Of a DNA stretch of 32,383 nucleotides, positions 1 to 8,625 are shown one piece after another. Below the pieces are notes generated by a model that made no database searches, was not told the origin of the DNA, and worked only from the letters and a program-made list of their open reading frames with translations. The stretch comes from Cryomorphaceae bacterium ASP10-05a (lineage in GTDB: Bacteria; Bacteroidota; Bacteroidia; Flavobacteriales_D; Sanyastnellaceae), in assembly GCA_000981645.1 (NCBI GenBank), contig LAQC01000003.1:36629-69011 (forward strand). The letters are read 5' to 3'. Numbering within the stretch: the stretch's first letter is position 1; each line of letters begins with the position of its first letter. The translations under genes and the position numbers were made by a program.

Positions 1-923
1 TCATTGTCTATAGGAGCCCCCAAAACTTTTTCTAAAGAGATTGGTACATTAGAAATCCTATTTCCAGAGCAAGCTAGATAACCCGTGATGAGCATTTTTT
101 CCTGTACTGCTGCATTTTTTCTCGTTAGTCTAAAAGGATAGTTGTTTGAGTTCTCTCTGTTTGAGGTTACGTAATAAAGTTGATTGCTCTTTTTATGAAC
201 TAAAAAATCATCTTGATCACTATTGAAAGGGCTGCTTAATTTCTTGCTCGTTTTAAATTGGTCTCTTTTGGCAGAGGCATAGATGTCTAGTCCATTTCCT
301 TTATCTGAAGAGTAAAATAGCGTGTCATCATAGAATGTGGGGAATGTCTGGCTAGCTAAGGTGTTTGTGCCATAATTGAGTCTTATAGGGTTACTCCATC
401 CATCTTTCAGTTTATTAATTAGGAAAATATCATAATTATTTATCTGATTTCCGCTGTTCGAACTAAAATAAATCTGGTCACCTTCAGCGGTAATAAAAGG
501 ATGTAAGTATTGCGTTTTATAAGTTCCTTTTAAAATCCTTACAGGAGCTTGGCCAGGCCGAGTGATGTATAAATGGTGAAATCCGTTTTTATACAAGCTA
601 AACGCTTTAGAACTATCAGTAGAAGATTCAGAAAGTGAATTAATTCCAACGCTCTTGGTAAAAGGGACAATGACAGATAGTTGAGCGTTTTTGAAATTGG
701 GATTCAATGTGATAAACTCATACGCTTCTCCGTACTCAGAATCAGTTAAATTCCAGTTAGAAATGTAATCCTGCAATTTAGGCCGAATAAGAATTCCCCC
801 GTTTTCTTTTATATCTGAGAGGATGCCATGTTCGGTACATTTTTCAACCTCTACTTCTGAATTTTGAGAGTGAAGAAGCATTGCCGTGCTGGACCAAATT
901 AATATGATTATTAATTTCTTCAT
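1..923 (-). CDS. PD40/TolB-like repeat outer-membrane-associated protein (partial, C-terminus beyond window start; probably OmpA/PorE-like)
   Basis: Not in ORF track. Reverse-strand reading from ATG at 923 gives MKKLIIILIWSSTAMLLHSQNSEVEVEKC..., open to position 1. PD40-type motifs ITAEGDQIYFSSNSGNQINNYDIF and FPTFYDDTLFYSSDKGNGLDIY. Starts 3 nt after the PorP/SprF stop. Confidence 0.8.
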   Translation of the reverse strand, partial: MKKLIIILIWSSTAMLLHSQNSEVEVEKCTEHGILSDIKENGGILIRPKLQDYISNWNLTDSEYGEAYEFITLNPNFKNAQLSVIVPFTKSVGINSLSESSTDSSKAFSLYKNGFHHLYITRPGQAPVRILKGTYKTQYLHPFITAEGDQIYFSSNSGNQINNYDIFLINKLKDGWSNPIRLNYGTNTLASQTFPTFYDDTLFYSSDKGNGLDIYASAKRDQFKTSKKLSSPFNSDQDDFLVHKKSNQLYYVTSNRENSNNYPFRLTRKNAAVQEKMLITGYLACSGNRISNVPISLEKVLGAPIDN

Positions 924-926
924 CAA

Positions 927-1841
927 TTAGAATTTCCCAAGTGAAGGAGCTTTACTTTTATCACTAGGTAACATATAGCCAAGAAAAATAGAGTGGCTCG
1001 CAGTGAATGTTTTTAATGATCTAGATAGAGGAACTCCTGCAGTATAACCAGCATGAAATCTTTTGGAGAAATTAATTTCTAGTTGTGCTAGTAAGCCGTA
1101 ATCGAGTCGGATACCGCCTCCTATCCATATTTTGTTTTGGTATAAATAATTTAATAGAAAATCACTCTGAAGCTGGAGATTAGTGTCTGACCTTATGTGA
1201 GCAGATACTCTTAAAAAATTCAATTCTTTCATTGGAAATACATGTCCTCCAGCTATTTTGAAATGAGGGATTTGTGCAGAGTTGTCTGTATCATTTAAGT
1301 TCCAGTCTGAGGAAGTGAGCTGGTTAATCTCCAATCCGATGAAATTTCTGTTATCCGTGTAAATAACTCCGAAGTCTACATCTAAAATCGTGTTATTAAG
1401 CTCTGAGAAATTATAGGTTTCGTTTTCTACGTCAAGCACGACTAGTTCAGATGAATTAAAGTTATACTGTCTAAACCCTCCACCTAAACCAAAAGAAAGT
1501 CTTCCTGAACCTAAGGCAAGTTTGTAGGCGAAAACACCTTTCACGCTTACCTCCTCGTGGGCTCCGATGGCTGTTCTATCTGCTTTTATCGCCAAGCCTA
1601 ATTTCCTTTTCTGAAGAGGCATGTGGGCAGAGAAATTAAATGAAGTTGGCGCTCCTTTAATGGACCAGAGTTTATAATAATTGACAGAAAAGTGAGTAGC
1701 GTTATAGTTCCCTGCAAACCCTATATTTTCATTTAGTAAATTGAAATGAGAATTTTGATTCAAGTTAAGTTGCTGCCCATTGCTTTTAAATACAATCAAG
1801 CTCAGGAGCACTGAGAATGATATGAATTTTAAATGATTCAT
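927..1841 (-). CDS. PorP/SprF family type IX secretion system membrane protein
   Basis: ORF with signal peptide and PorP/SprF-like N-terminus (SHFNLLNENIGFAGNYNATHFSVNYYKLWSIKGAPTSFNFSAHMPL) and beta-barrel strand pattern; operon context. Confidence 0.85.
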   Translation of the reverse strand: MNHLKFISFSVLLSLIVFKSNGQQLNLNQNSHFNLLNENIGFAGNYNATHFSVNYYKLWSIKGAPTSFNFSAHMPLQKRKLGLAIKADRTAIGAHEEVSVKGVFAYKLALGSGRLSFGLGGGFRQYNFNSSELVVLDVENETYNFSELNNTILDVDFGVIYTDNRNFIGLEINQLTSSDWNLNDTDNSAQIPHFKIAGGHVFPMKELNFLRVSAHIRSDTNLQLQSDFLLNYLYQNKIWIGGGIRLDYGLLAQLEINFSKRFHAGYTAGVPLSRSLKTFTASHSIFLGYMLPSDKSKAPSLGKF

Positions 1842-2542
1842 CTAAACAATTCGATATAGCCTGTTTTTTCTTCTGAGTTGGATTGTATTCTATAAAAATA
1901 AGTTCCTGCTGGAAGAAGGACTCCCCTCATGTTATCTCCCCTCCATACTGTATTTGTGTTGTCATAGTTAGTTCCTTCCCATACTACTTGAGCCCATCTA
2001 TTTAGTATGCTTACTTTATTTTCTGCGTTTTGTTGGAGGGACAGTTCGGGCACTATCCATGTTTCATTGACACCATCATTATTGAGGGTGACAACAGTAG
2101 GAATAATATCCTCACAATCATTAGAAGACCCAACAATAGCATTTCCGGTAAAAGTACATTGATCACTAGAAATACTGAAAGTGTATGACCCTTGAGAGAG
2201 GTTTTCAACTAGCGATTCTGAGCTCTGATTTTCCCATGCTATGATATAAGGTCCTGGACATCCAGAAATCAGAAACTCCACAGAGCCACTCTGAGGAAAC
2301 GCACAAGAGGCAGATGTGATTATAAGCTCTACTAATAAATTATTTTCTGCAGGTTGTTGGAACCCTTGAGTAAGTAATAAGGTGTCTGCTAAGCTTGAGG
2401 TAAATAGTATACTAGGGCCAACAGTGCTTGAGGAGATAATACTGCCAGAAATTGTTCCAGTTGAACCTATGACTTGCCTTTCTAAAGATTGACAAAATAA
2501 TAGGCTGGGCAGACAAATGAGACATGCTAAAAGAGCCTTCAT
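1838..2542 (-). CDS. Secreted protein with gliding-motility-associated C-terminal domain (T9SS CTD type B)
   Basis: C-terminus VVTLNNDGVNETWIVPEL...VSILNRWAQVVWEGTNYDN...WRGDNMRGVLLPAGTYFYRIQ matches CTD-B pattern; ATGA overlap with downstream PorP/SprF gene. Confidence 0.85.
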   Translation of the reverse strand: MKALLACLICLPSLLFCQSLERQVIGSTGTISGSIISSSTVGPSILFTSSLADTLLLTQGFQQPAENNLLVELIITSASCAFPQSGSVEFLISGCPGPYIIAWENQSSESLVENLSQGSYTFSISSDQCTFTGNAIVGSSNDCEDIIPTVVTLNNDGVNETWIVPELSLQQNAENKVSILNRWAQVVWEGTNYDNTNTVWRGDNMRGVLLPAGTYFYRIQSNSEEKTGYIELFR

Positions 2543-3535
2543 TTATTGCGGATTGGTATTGTATGAAAGAATGTACCAGTTAGAGCCATTGCTTATGATA
2601 GTCAATTGTTCCCATGTATTACTATCTAGCTCTACAATTGTCTTATTATCAATGCTCTGGCCAGGCATAGGTGCTACCGTTAAAGTGCCTCCTGGAGAGA
2701 AACCATAATTGTTGTTGCTAGAGTCAAACCTTTTTATGAAATAGGTTCTGCCAGTACAAATTTCTGCATCAGGTAGGTTGGCTATAATTGATCCTGAGAC
2801 TACGTCACAAAGAACGACACTGTCATCTCTCCCGAGATCAGCTTCTATAGTTTCGTTTAGGTCGCTAAGAACTGTCACAGTATTCAGTCCAAACGATCCG
2901 TTTACCTCAAAAGTGCTTTGAGGGTTAGTGTTGTTAACCCCCACACTAAATCCTTCTGTAGTCAATGATGAATTTCCAGTATTAATGTTCCAATCTCCAT
3001 CATCAGATATATCAATCAGAGGAATAGACCAAGTTTCACCATTTTCAGTAAGTACCAGGTCGGTTCCGTTAGTAGAGAAGTTTTGTATTAGCTCATTGTT
3101 CGGATCGGCATCTGCATCATTCACATTGTCTGCAGAAGCTGCTCTAGCGCTGTAAAGGCTGTATGGGACAGATAAGAATTGGGTAGTGGAAACATCTATA
3201 AATCCATCCCCTAAGTCCAGTTCTACATTTAGAAAATGATTCTGGGCTCCCCATGAAATAGTAGAAAACTCACCAAACTCCACATCTCCTGCACCTATAA
3301 ATAATTCGAATAATCCGAAAGAATCTGTAGTAGGGCTATGAAGTTCTGTATAAACTAGATTGTCCTCATCTTCTAAATTTATCCTCACGACTAAACTAGT
3401 TTCGATGAGTTCAGTTCCCGATTCTCCTCTCGCTACAGCTTGGTAATAAATTCCTTGTGGGACTTCTTGGCTAAGAAGAATATTTGTTGGAAAAAGTAAC
3501 ACTATCGCTAGAACAGTCTTTGCTATCCGATTCAT
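2543..3535 (-). CDS. Secreted tail-fiber-like / hypothetical surface protein
   Basis: Signal peptide; PQGIYYQAVARGESG...FLSVPYSLYSARAA motif typical of Bacteroidota tail-fiber-like proteins; stop directly abuts the ATG of the CTD-B gene (TAAATG). Confidence 0.65.
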   Translation of the reverse strand: MNRIAKTVLAIVLLFPTNILLSQEVPQGIYYQAVARGESGTELIETSLVVRINLEDEDNLVYTELHSPTTDSFGLFELFIGAGDVEFGEFSTISWGAQNHFLNVELDLGDGFIDVSTTQFLSVPYSLYSARAASADNVNDADADPNNELIQNFSTNGTDLVLTENGETWSIPLIDISDDGDWNINTGNSSLTTEGFSVGVNNTNPQSTFEVNGSFGLNTVTVLSDLNETIEADLGRDDSVVLCDVVSGSIIANLPDAEICTGRTYFIKRFDSSNNNYGFSPGGTLTVAPMPGQSIDNKTIVELDSNTWEQLTIISNGSNWYILSYNTNPQ

Positions 3536-3633
3536 ATATTCTATAATTTAATCTAGGAAGATAAATTATATTACAAGCATCTTTTTGTTCGGTTAAGGAA
3601 TCTATTAACACAAGGCCTCGGAAAAGGAAAAGA

Positions 3634-4209
3634 CTATTTAGAAGTGTCTAAAATATCAGCAGCTCTCACTATTTCAGCGTAAAATTCCTCACCGAATTTC
3701 CTGATAAGCGGCTCCTTTAAAAATTTATATACAGGCACATCTAAACGAGCCCCGCAGTCACAGGCAGGAGCACAGATTCCCCATTTATGGTAGTTTAGAG
3801 CTGTATGAGTTTTAAGTTCGGTTATACGAATAGGATATAAATGACAACTGATCGGCTTCATCCATTCTGACTCACCGTTTCTGTATGCAGTATCATAGCT
3901 GCACTTAGCTGTTCCGCTCATGTCGTAGTGCACATAGGCACATTCTTCAGTTCCTTTTAAAGGTGTCTCTAGTTCTCCGTCTTCTCCTATAGAAAAAAAG
4001 CCCTTTTCTTCAATGACTTTTATGTTTTCAGCCGACATGTATTTTTTAGCAGCACTGAAGTTTTTTTCAAGTAACTCTAGCTCATCCTCTTCTAACGGAG
4101 CACCACCGCTGCCCTCTACACAGCAAGCGCCTTTGCATGCCGTTAAATCGCAAACGAATTTTTTATCGAATACATCCATAGAGATGAGCTTGTCGTCTAT
4201 TTCTACCAT
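3634..4209 (-). CDS. DUF3109 family protein (Cys-rich)
   Basis: FVCDLTACKGACCVEGSGGAPLEEDEL and CSYDTAYRNGESEWMKPISCHLYPIRI...CAPACDCG. Confidence 0.85.
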   Translation of the reverse strand: MVEIDDKLISMDVFDKKFVCDLTACKGACCVEGSGGAPLEEDELELLEKNFSAAKKYMSAENIKVIEEKGFFSIGEDGELETPLKGTEECAYVHYDMSGTAKCSYDTAYRNGESEWMKPISCHLYPIRITELKTHTALNYHKWGICAPACDCGARLDVPVYKFLKEPLIRKFGEEFYAEIVRAADILDTSK

Positions 4210-4916
4210 TTCTTTTTTTTCTGTTTTAAAAACGCTAAAAACTCACTTAACCTTCTCTCTGAAATTTCACACTCCACTTTGTTTTTCAAGGTCACTATTC
4301 TGTTTTTCTCATTAATAGATAGGATGTGATTCAAATTAATAATTTGACTTCTATGAATTCTGAAAAATTTTGAGGAGTTTAGCAACTCTAGAATACGTTT
4401 TAAATTTCTAGAGATAAGAACCTCTTTTTTGTTTTCTAAGAACAGCCTTGAATAAGACCCTTCTGCAGAGACATATAAAATGGAATCAGACAATATGGAC
4501 TCAGGGCCTATATTTAGTCTAGCGCTGGACAGAGACTCGGGGGCTTCTTTTAGAGCTACGAATTTTTCAAAAGCGATTAACAAATCCTCAGGATCTACAG
4601 GCTTCATTAAATAGCTCAATGCCTTAGTTCTCCATGCTTCTAAAGCATATTCGGAATAGGCCGTAGTAACTATGAAGCTCGTTGTAGTAGCTTTCATGTT
4701 GTTGATCAACTCTAGCCCACTAGTACTCCCTATTCGAATGTCTACGAAAGCCAAGTCTGGAGAGTGCGTTGCAATATGTTTTTGTGCTTTCTCAGGATGC
4801 TGGAAAGTGGCGCCAATAACAATTTGTGGACAGTACTTTTGAATCAAATAGATAAGAACCTCCAAAGCAGGCTTTTCATCATCGATTAATACCGCACTAT
4901 ACTTCCTTTTTTTCAT
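4203..4916 (-). CDS. LytTR-family response regulator
   Basis: Receiver domain (VLIDDEKPALEVL, FVDIRIGSTSGLEL, TTAYSEYALEAW, YLMKPVDPEDL) plus LytTR domain (IHRSQIINLNHILSI). Confidence 0.93.
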   Translation of the reverse strand: MKKRKYSAVLIDDEKPALEVLIYLIQKYCPQIVIGATFQHPEKAQKHIATHSPDLAFVDIRIGSTSGLELINNMKATTTSFIVTTAYSEYALEAWRTKALSYLMKPVDPEDLLIAFEKFVALKEAPESLSSARLNIGPESILSDSILYVSAEGSYSRLFLENKKEVLISRNLKRILELLNSSKFFRIHRSQIINLNHILSINEKNRIVTLKNKVECEISERRLSEFLAFLKQKKKKW

Positions 4917-4932
4917 TTCAGTTTCTACGGAA

Positions 4933-4940
4933 CAAAGTTA
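4933..4940 (-). promoter_or_regulatory. Bacteroidota -7 box TAACTTTG upstream of LytTR regulator
   Basis: Minus strand reads TAACTTTG (TAnnTTTG consensus), 16 nt before ATG at 4916. Confidence 0.55.
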
Positions 4941-4988
4941 GATATTCTGAACTGATTATAATTTATCGGAGTACTTTTACTTTTATAA

Positions 4989-6005
4989 ATGAGTAAGAAA
5001 GAGGCCATAGAATATCTTAGAAAGCTAACTTTTCACAAGCTGGTAAATATGATTAAGCTTTGGCTTAGTTTTTATTACTCTAAGCTAATGTCTCAACCAG
5101 CTATATGGGGTATGCCGACTTCGTTAACCATAGAGCCGACTACAGCTTGTAATTTGGGCTGTCCTGAGTGCCCGTCTGGATTAAAAATATTTTCTAGGCC
5201 TACGGGAAGCTTAAAGCAGAATACGCTAGAAACTACCTTGAGGGATTTAGACAAGTACTTAACCTACATAAATTTTTATTTTCAAGGTGAGCCATACATT
5301 CATAAAGATTTCTTAAACCTAGTTAAATTGGCGAGTGAAAAAGGGATTTTCACATCTACCAGTACTAATGGTCATTTTTTGTCAGAAGATAATGCCCGCA
5401 AAACTGTGGAGTCAGGCTTGGATAAGCTAATAATCTCATTAGATGGGACCACCCAAGAGACATACGAGTCATATAGAATAAACGGGAAATTGGATAAAGT
5501 TCTAGAAGGGACAAGAAATATTATCAAGGCCAAAAAAGACTTAAACTCTAAATCGCCACTAGTCGTTTTTCAGTTTTTAGTAGTTAAGCCTAACGAACAC
5601 CAGATAGATGACGCTAAAAGCCTTGCCGAAAAAGAAAGTGTAGACTTTATTACCTTTAAAACAGCTCAGCTCTATGATTTTAAAAACGGAAATGAACTAA
5701 TGCCTACGAATGGGGAGTATTCTAGATACAGAAAGAAAAAAGACGGCACTTATGAAATTAAAAATAAGCTAGAAAACCAGTGCTGGAGAATGTGGAGAGG
5801 AAGCGTGGTAACTTGGGATGGAAAGATTGTCCCATGCTGTTTTGATAAAGACGCTACTCATGCCATGGGTAATGTGAACGAATTATCGTTTAAAGATGTG
5901 TGGTTAGGAAGTCAGTATAACGCGTTCAGAAAAGGGGTGTTAAAAGGAAGAAGTACTATAGAGATTTGTCAGAATTGTTCCGAAGGAACTAAAGTTTGGG
6001 GTTGA
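4989..6005 (+). CDS. Radical SAM protein with SPASM domain
   Basis: CxxxCxxC motif TTACNLGCPECPSG; C-terminal Cys cluster CW...VPCCFDKD...ICQNCSEG. Confidence 0.92.
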   Translation: MSKKEAIEYLRKLTFHKLVNMIKLWLSFYYSKLMSQPAIWGMPTSLTIEPTTACNLGCPECPSGLKIFSRPTGSLKQNTLETTLRDLDKYLTYINFYFQGEPYIHKDFLNLVKLASEKGIFTSTSTNGHFLSEDNARKTVESGLDKLIISLDGTTQETYESYRINGKLDKVLEGTRNIIKAKKDLNSKSPLVVFQFLVVKPNEHQIDDAKSLAEKESVDFITFKTAQLYDFKNGNELMPTNGEYSRYRKKKDGTYEIKNKLENQCWRMWRGSVVTWDGKIVPCCFDKDATHAMGNVNELSFKDVWLGSQYNAFRKGVLKGRSTIEICQNCSEGTKVWG

Positions 6006-6103
6006 TAATTAGATATTTAACCTACTTTCTATATCTTGACCCAAGATTTTGGATGTGAGGTTCGTATTTATAGCAAGACATTTCAAATCACTTAAAAAAA
6101 ATT

Positions 6104-7945
6104 ATGAATACAATAAAATATTGTGCCATCATCGCCATTAGTTTTCTCTTTCTAAATAAAGCAAGCGCTAATGTGGATTTAACGATTGAATCTCTCACTA
6201 CTCAAAATGAGTACTTTACTACTATATCTGGTGTTGAGTACTTATTAGGGACATTGGAAATAGGGATTACAACTGATGAAGATATTAGTTATGTAGGGAT
6301 GGGTATTACTCATTATTATAATATGGGCTTAAATGTGCCATATGGTGGTTTAGTGGAGCAATATGACTTTTCCATGGCAGCACTTTCAGGGGCAACTTTA
6401 TATGGCTATCATAATATGTTCCCAGCCCAATACTATATACCTGCTGGTACCACTGATGAAACTCTTATGTATATTCCTATTCTAATTTCTGTAAATAACG
6501 ATGAAGAGTTTTGTATACAGTATCCCGATTTTAAAGACCTTGAAGGAAATTCATTAATTGTAAATCTAGGCGATGAATCTTGCGTTTCAATTGATGAGCT
6601 TACCGGTTTTGATTCTATTGAAGAAGTTTTTGGATGCACTGATTCCTTAGCCTCTAATTATAATCCCGCGGCCACTGCTGACGACAGTACGTGTGAATAC
6701 ACGAATGTCATTGACTGCGATTGTGTTTCGGATGAAATGGTTTGCGTCTTGACCGACTTTGGACAGACAATCACGGTGCCATGGTGTTTGGTCGAGTGTG
6801 GAACATTTACGACTTGGGATCCAATCACTTTTGAAATTATAGAACCCATAATTGTCGACTGTGAAGAGTTAGTATTTGGTTGCACAGACTCAAACGCACT
6901 TAATTATGACGAAACTGCTACAGATAATGATGGTTCATGTGAATATGATGATTGTGATTGTGATTGGGAATCTGAAGAATTCTTATGCATAAGTTGGTAT
7001 GATGCAGTTTTTGAAATTCATGCTTGTGAATTAGAGTGTGGATTGTGGGATTTAGATGCTGAGGGAAAAGCAATAGTGGATTGTGATGAAGTAGCTTTTG
7101 GTTGTACGGACTCAAACGCACTCAACTATGACGATACCGCTACAGTTAATGATGGTTCATGTATGTATAGTGAGGATGAGGAAGGTGACGATTCTACTTG
7201 TGCTCTTAATGAGGTTATTATCCAGTTTGAGCTTGGTTCATGGCAAAGTGAAGTGTCATGGTCTATTACTGACAATGAGGTAGAATACGCTACAGGAACT
7301 GCTAACGATGAGCCGTCTTATGTATGTCTTCCAGATGGATGCTATACTCTATTTATGAACGACTCATTTGGTGATGGATGGTCTGGAAATATAATTTCAC
7401 TTAGTAATTCTAATGGAGTTTTTCTTGAAGCGACCTTATCAGATGGGGGTTCTGGTTTTGAGTCCTTCGCATTAAATTCAGAGTGTGAAGGGTTGATTTA
7501 TGGATGTTCAGATTTATATGCAATAAATTATAATCCTGAGGCAAATATGAATGACGGTTCTTGTGAATACGGAAATGCAAACGGAGCGTTTGATTCTGTT
7601 TTTGCAGATGAGTTATTTAATCTATTTGAAGAATTCTCAGGTGGGGGACAATTCAATGAAGATAACTTCCAGGATATTTTTGATGTCTTAATTAATCTTG
7701 TCTGTTTCCCTAATCCAGTTGAGGAAGGAGGCATGATTGAAGTGGTTGTTGATAGCAATACTGAGGCTAACTCTCTCATACAGATTTTTAATAGCCTTGG
7801 ACAAGTTGTCTACAGTAAAGATGAAAATCTTCTCTCGGGAAAAAACAGATTCCAAGTAGATGTTGAAAATTTAGAGGCGGGAATATATATTACCACAATA
7901 AGCTCATCCGGTTCAACAGTTTCAGAGAGATTCGTTAAGAATTAG
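6104..7945 (+). CDS. Cys-rich repeat-containing secreted protein with T9SS type A sorting domain
   Basis: Signal peptide; four GCTDxxAxNYxxxAxxxDGSCxY repeats; DSFGDGWSG motif; C-terminal CFPNPV...IQIFNSLGQVVYS...LEAGIYI. Confidence 0.88.
   Translation: MNTIKYCAIIAISFLFLNKASANVDLTIESLTTQNEYFTTISGVEYLLGTLEIGITTDEDISYVGMGITHYYNMGLNVPYGGLVEQYDFSMAALSGATLYGYHNMFPAQYYIPAGTTDETLMYIPILISVNNDEEFCIQYPDFKDLEGNSLIVNLGDESCVSIDELTGFDSIEEVFGCTDSLASNYNPAATADDSTCEYTNVIDCDCVSDEMVCVLTDFGQTITVPWCLVECGTFTTWDPITFEIIEPIIVDCEELVFGCTDSNALNYDETATDNDGSCEYDDCDCDWESEEFLCISWYDAVFEIHACELECGLWDLDAEGKAIVDCDEVAFGCTDSNALNYDDTATVNDGSCMYSEDEEGDDSTCALNEVIIQFELGSWQSEVSWSITDNEVEYATGTANDEPSYVCLPDGCYTLFMNDSFGDGWSGNIISLSNSNGVFLEATLSDGGSGFESFALNSECEGLIYGCSDLYAINYNPEANMNDGSCEYGNANGAFDSVFADELFNLFEEFSGGGQFNEDNFQDIFDVLINLVCFPNPVEEGGMIEVVVDSNTEANSLIQIFNSLGQVVYSKDENLLSGKNRFQVDVENLEAGIYITTISSSGSTVSERFVKN
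6629..6700 (+). repeat. GCTDxxAxNYxxxAxxxDGSCxY 24-aa repeat, copy 1
   Basis: FGCTDSLASNYNPAATADDSTCEY, 72 nt in frame. Confidence 0.85.
6875..6946 (+). repeat. 24-aa repeat, copy 2
   Basis: FGCTDSNALNYDETATDNDGSCEY. Confidence 0.9.
7097..7168 (+). repeat. 24-aa repeat, copy 3
   Basis: FGCTDSNALNYDDTATVNDGSCMY; very similar to copy 2 at DNA level. Confidence 0.9.
7499..7570 (+). repeat. 24-aa repeat, copy 4
   Basis: YGCSDLYAINYNPEANMNDGSCEY. Confidence 0.85.
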
Positions 7946-7964
7946 TACCATTAGATTATTAATG

Positions 7965-7995
7965 AAAAGCGGAAGCATAAGTTTCCGCTTTTTTT
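7965..7995 (+). terminator. Rho-independent terminator after the 613-aa T9SS protein
   Basis: Perfect 10-bp stem AAAAGCGGAA/TTCCGCTTTT with 8-nt loop followed by a T run. Confidence 0.85.
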
Positions 7996-8026
7996 GAATT
8001 TATTTTAAGTTTTTCACCGCGATTTG

Positions 8027-8034
8027 TAAATTTG
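8027..8034 (+). promoter_or_regulatory. Bacteroidota -7 box TAAATTTG upstream of the sigma factor operon
   Basis: Exact TAnnTTTG match between terminator and TTG start at 8074. Confidence 0.55.
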
Positions 8035-8073
8035 TGAAGGCTGCTTTTCATCCTTGACTTTTAGTATTAAAAA

Positions 8074-8622
8074 TTGATTCAATACGATAAAGAGCTTATA
8101 AAGAAGTGTCTTAAAAAAGACAGAAAAGCACAAAACGAGCTTTACCAGTCATGCTACAATTTCATGATGGCCATTTGCTGGAGGTATGCTAAAAACAACG
8201 AAGAGGCCATAGAATTTTTGAATGCAGGTTTTTTAAAAGCGTTAATTAACTTGAAAAAATATAAAACTAAAGTACCTTTTGAGCTCTGGTTAAGGAAAGT
8301 TGTTATTAATGAAGTAATTGATCAAATCAGGAAGGAAAAAAATTATAAGGCAAAGATTGAAATTAGAGAAGTCGAAGAATTGCCAAATTACCAACTTGCC
8401 CCTGTATTAAATTCCATGCAACAGGATAAAATTGATTGGATAAAAGACAAAGCCAAAGATTTACCAAACGTAACAGGAAGAGTATTTAATATGTACGCGT
8501 TTGATGGATATAAACACCAAGAAATAGCGAGGATGCTAAATATTTCTGAAGGTACAAGCCAGTGGCATTACTCCATTGCAAAGCAGAAACTTAGAGAATG
8601 GGCAGTAAAAAAAGAAGCATAA
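8074..8622 (+). CDS. ECF-type RNA polymerase sigma-70 factor (TTG start)
   Basis: Sigma region 2-like FELWLRKVVINEVIDQIRKEK and region 4 HTH GYKHQEIARMLNISEGTSQWHYSIAKQKLRE; in-frame stop TAA at 8068-8070, so TTG is the plausible start. Confidence 0.9.
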   Translation: MIQYDKELIKKCLKKDRKAQNELYQSCYNFMMAICWRYAKNNEEAIEFLNAGFLKALINLKKYKTKVPFELWLRKVVINEVIDQIRKEKNYKAKIEIREVEELPNYQLAPVLNSMQQDKIDWIKDKAKDLPNVTGRVFNMYAFDGYKHQEIARMLNISEGTSQWHYSIAKQKLREWAVKKEA

Positions 8623-8625
8623 GAG

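Noticed and set aside
4013-4315. 100-aa plus-strand ORF
   Set aside because: Antisense to DUF3109 and LytTR genes; Ser/Phe-rich artefact.
6033-6047. Hairpin ATCTTG-ACC-CAAGAT after the radical SAM gene as terminator
   Set aside because: Stem is only 6 bp and followed by just four T residues; too weak to call.
6918-7121. 67-aa minus-strand ORF antisense to the Cys-repeat protein
   Set aside because: Low-complexity His/Asn-rich translation is the antisense shadow of Asp/Cys codons; strong coding signal on the plus strand.
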